A stretch of 64,000 nt of DNA, from the NCBI GenBank assembly GCA_963678855.1, contig OY787448.1:310001-374000 (forward strand). The letters are read 5' to 3'. Numbering within the stretch: position 1 is the first letter of the stretch; the number at the start of each line of letters is the position of its first letter. A program made the position numbers and the translations under genes. Positions 62,975-64,000 of this stretch are shown in pieces. Source of the DNA: F22 sp963678855 (GTDB lineage: Bacteria; Bacteroidota; Bacteroidia; Bacteroidales; Bacteroidaceae). The notes under the pieces were generated by a model that worked only from the letters and a program-made list of their open reading frames with translations, was not told the origin of the DNA and made no database searches.

Positions 62975-63751
62975 TTACTCCCCGTACTCCTCAATATACG
63001 CCTCATAATCCCCATCCCACTGGTCAGGATCATAGTCAATATACTCATCGTCCTCATACGAGTCATCATCATACTCGAAGTTGCTCTCTTCAATCTCAGG
63101 TTCATAGTCGACCTCATCAGATACCAACTCGTCATCCTCTTCCTCGTTGTACTCCTCGTCCTCATACTCATACACATCCTCAGGCACCTCCACCTCCTCA
63201 TCTTCAAGCGACTCCTCATCTATATGCATAAAGATATCCTCGGGTTCCCACATATTCGTGTCGAAATAGCGCACAGAACGATTGCACAGCTTCTCCACCG
63301 TATCGATGCTATACTTCTTGCCATACACAGCAAGTATTTCCTCAATGGATATCTCCTGGCTATAATCGCCCCATTCCATGCGAATATAGTCATCCTCGTT
63401 ATGAATAAAGTCCCAGATGCGATAAGCGATAGCAGGCAGAACCACCTGCCCATCTATCGCCAAGATGCCCATTCTCCTAGTTCGCTTATCCTCTACGACA
63501 GATTCTTCAACACAGCGGATAAAACCCGACTTTGGATGGATCTCGCTGAGCCAATAGTACTTGCCTAGCGGGATGATAAACCCCTTTCGGTCGAGATTAT
63601 ACAGACCGTAGTCATTGCCCTTTTTTACAATGACTTTGTCGTCTACGGGTGTGGTGATATGGTCATACTCTGGTGAGAGTATGACGGTGCCTTCAGAGGT
63701 CGAGATGCCTTGAAGGGAGTTGGAATGGGTGATGGTGTATGTGTTGGTCAT
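62975..63751 (-). CDS. WG-repeat-like protein with acidic tail
   Basis: 258 residues, cytoplasmic. Residues ~20-100 resemble WG repeats (GTVILSPEYDHITTPVDDKV; KGNDYGLYNLDRKGFIIPLG). After a helical part (EISIEEILAVYGKKYSIDTV) the last ~90 residues are mostly Glu, Asp and Tyr (DEEVEVPEDVYEYEDEEYNE), a disordered acidic tail that may mimic nucleic acid or bind basic proteins. Followed on the same strand, 12 bp upstream of its start, by the end of the restriction-like gene, so the two may form an operon. Confidence 0.7.
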   Translation of the reverse strand: MTNTYTITHSNSLQGISTSEGTVILSPEYDHITTPVDDKVIVKKGNDYGLYNLDRKGFIIPLGKYYWLSEIHPKSGFIRCVEESVVEDKRTRRMGILAIDGQVVLPAIAYRIWDFIHNEDDYIRMEWGDYSQEISIEEILAVYGKKYSIDTVEKLCNRSVRYFDTNMWEPEDIFMHIDEESLEDEEVEVPEDVYEYEDEEYNEEEDDELVSDEVDYEPEIEESNFEYDDDSYEDDEYIDYDPDQWDGDYEAYIEEYGE

Positions 63752-63762
63752 AGGTTAGTATT

Positions 63763-64000
63763 TTACTGTCTAGCTAATTCTTCATTTGAACAATCCTCTT
63801 GAGTGATTTGCAAAGAAGCAAAGTCTTTTACAAGTTGCACTCTATCTACCACTTTCACACGAGCAGCGTTAGCACGCTCAGAAGCCTGACTAGTTAACTG
63901 TGAATTGGTAAACAATACAGGTGTAAACTCCTTATTGCATTTATCATTATATACGGGGACAGCACCATATATTTCATTAACCCCTTCACTACCGATATTA
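63763..64000 (-). CDS. C-terminal part of a restriction-endonuclease-like protein, cut by window edge
   Basis: The minus strand is open from the right edge to a TAA at 63763. Visible residues: IGSEGVNEIYGAVPVYNDKC, EFTPVLFTNSQLTSQASERA, RVKVVDRVQLVKDFASLQIT. IG..GV.E.YGA..VY and VLFTN...T.QA...A....V.V.DR..L are the late strands of Mrr-type (PF04471) PD-(D/E)XK domains. The catalytic part lies outside or at the very edge of the window. Ends just upstream of the WG-repeat gene. Confidence 0.7.
   Translation of the reverse strand, partial: NIGSEGVNEIYGAVPVYNDKCNKEFTPVLFTNSQLTSQASERANAARVKVVDRVQLVKDFASLQITQEDCSNEELARQ

Overview
The window looks like a Bacteroidota chromosome, most likely from the order Bacteroidales. 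The evidence is several TTG-N19/20-TAnnTTTG promoters (the Bacteroides-type -33/-7 elements), lipoproteins with short lipoboxes, fimbrillin/BspA-like and TonB-like proteins, and a DUF134/NifX/MinD cluster common in anaerobes. No rRNA or tRNA was recognised. Species cannot be assigned from the sequence alone.

Layout. 1-10.2 kb: a lysine-rich basic protein cut by the window edge, a YbjQ-family protein, a decayed exonuclease-BRCT gene, a WYL regulator, and a large alanine-rich lipoprotein flanked by two membrane-anchored helix-turn-helix proteins. 10.3-21.5 kb: a one-strand type III CRISPR-Cas operon of III-D character: CARF-HEPN nuclease, Cas10 without an HD domain, Cas7, a Csx10-like Cas5 with a probable Cas11 tail, a double Cas7, a small Csx19-like protein, a Cas7 with a large insertion, Cas6, and a second CARF-HEPN protein with an extra C-terminal domain. 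21.5-24.5 kb: gene debris, palindromes and a SLATT-like membrane protein. 24.2-36.1 kb: three CRISPR arrays (about 30 spacers) with paralogous ~258-bp leaders, interleaved with a duplicated cassette of YbjN-like small proteins and with an adaptation module of free-standing reverse transcriptase, Cas1, a primase-polymerase-like protein and an N-extended Cas2. 36-43 kb: small or unknown genes, an AraC-type protein, the DUF134/NifX/MinD/MinD cluster and a TonB-C-like protein. 43-50 kb: a Cus-type metal efflux operon. 50-64 kb: secreted and surface proteins (DUF3828-like, fimbrillin-BspA remnant, esterase, Sel1 repeats, metallophosphoesterase-PA14), a membrane AraC regulator, an acidic WG-repeat protein, and the end of a restriction-endonuclease-like gene cut by the window edge.

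How the CRISPR genes probably work together. Cas6 would process transcripts started in each leader. The Cas10/Cas7/Csx10 complex would cut target RNA and make cyclic oligoadenylates, and the two CARF-HEPN proteins would respond as RNases. The RT-Cas1-PrimPol-Cas2 module could capture spacers from RNA or single-stranded nucleic acid by copying them to DNA. The repeated link of arrays with YbjN-like genes, the extra domain on the second CARF-HEPN protein, and the SLATT protein between operon and arrays are the least explained parts and are the best candidates for undescribed biology.
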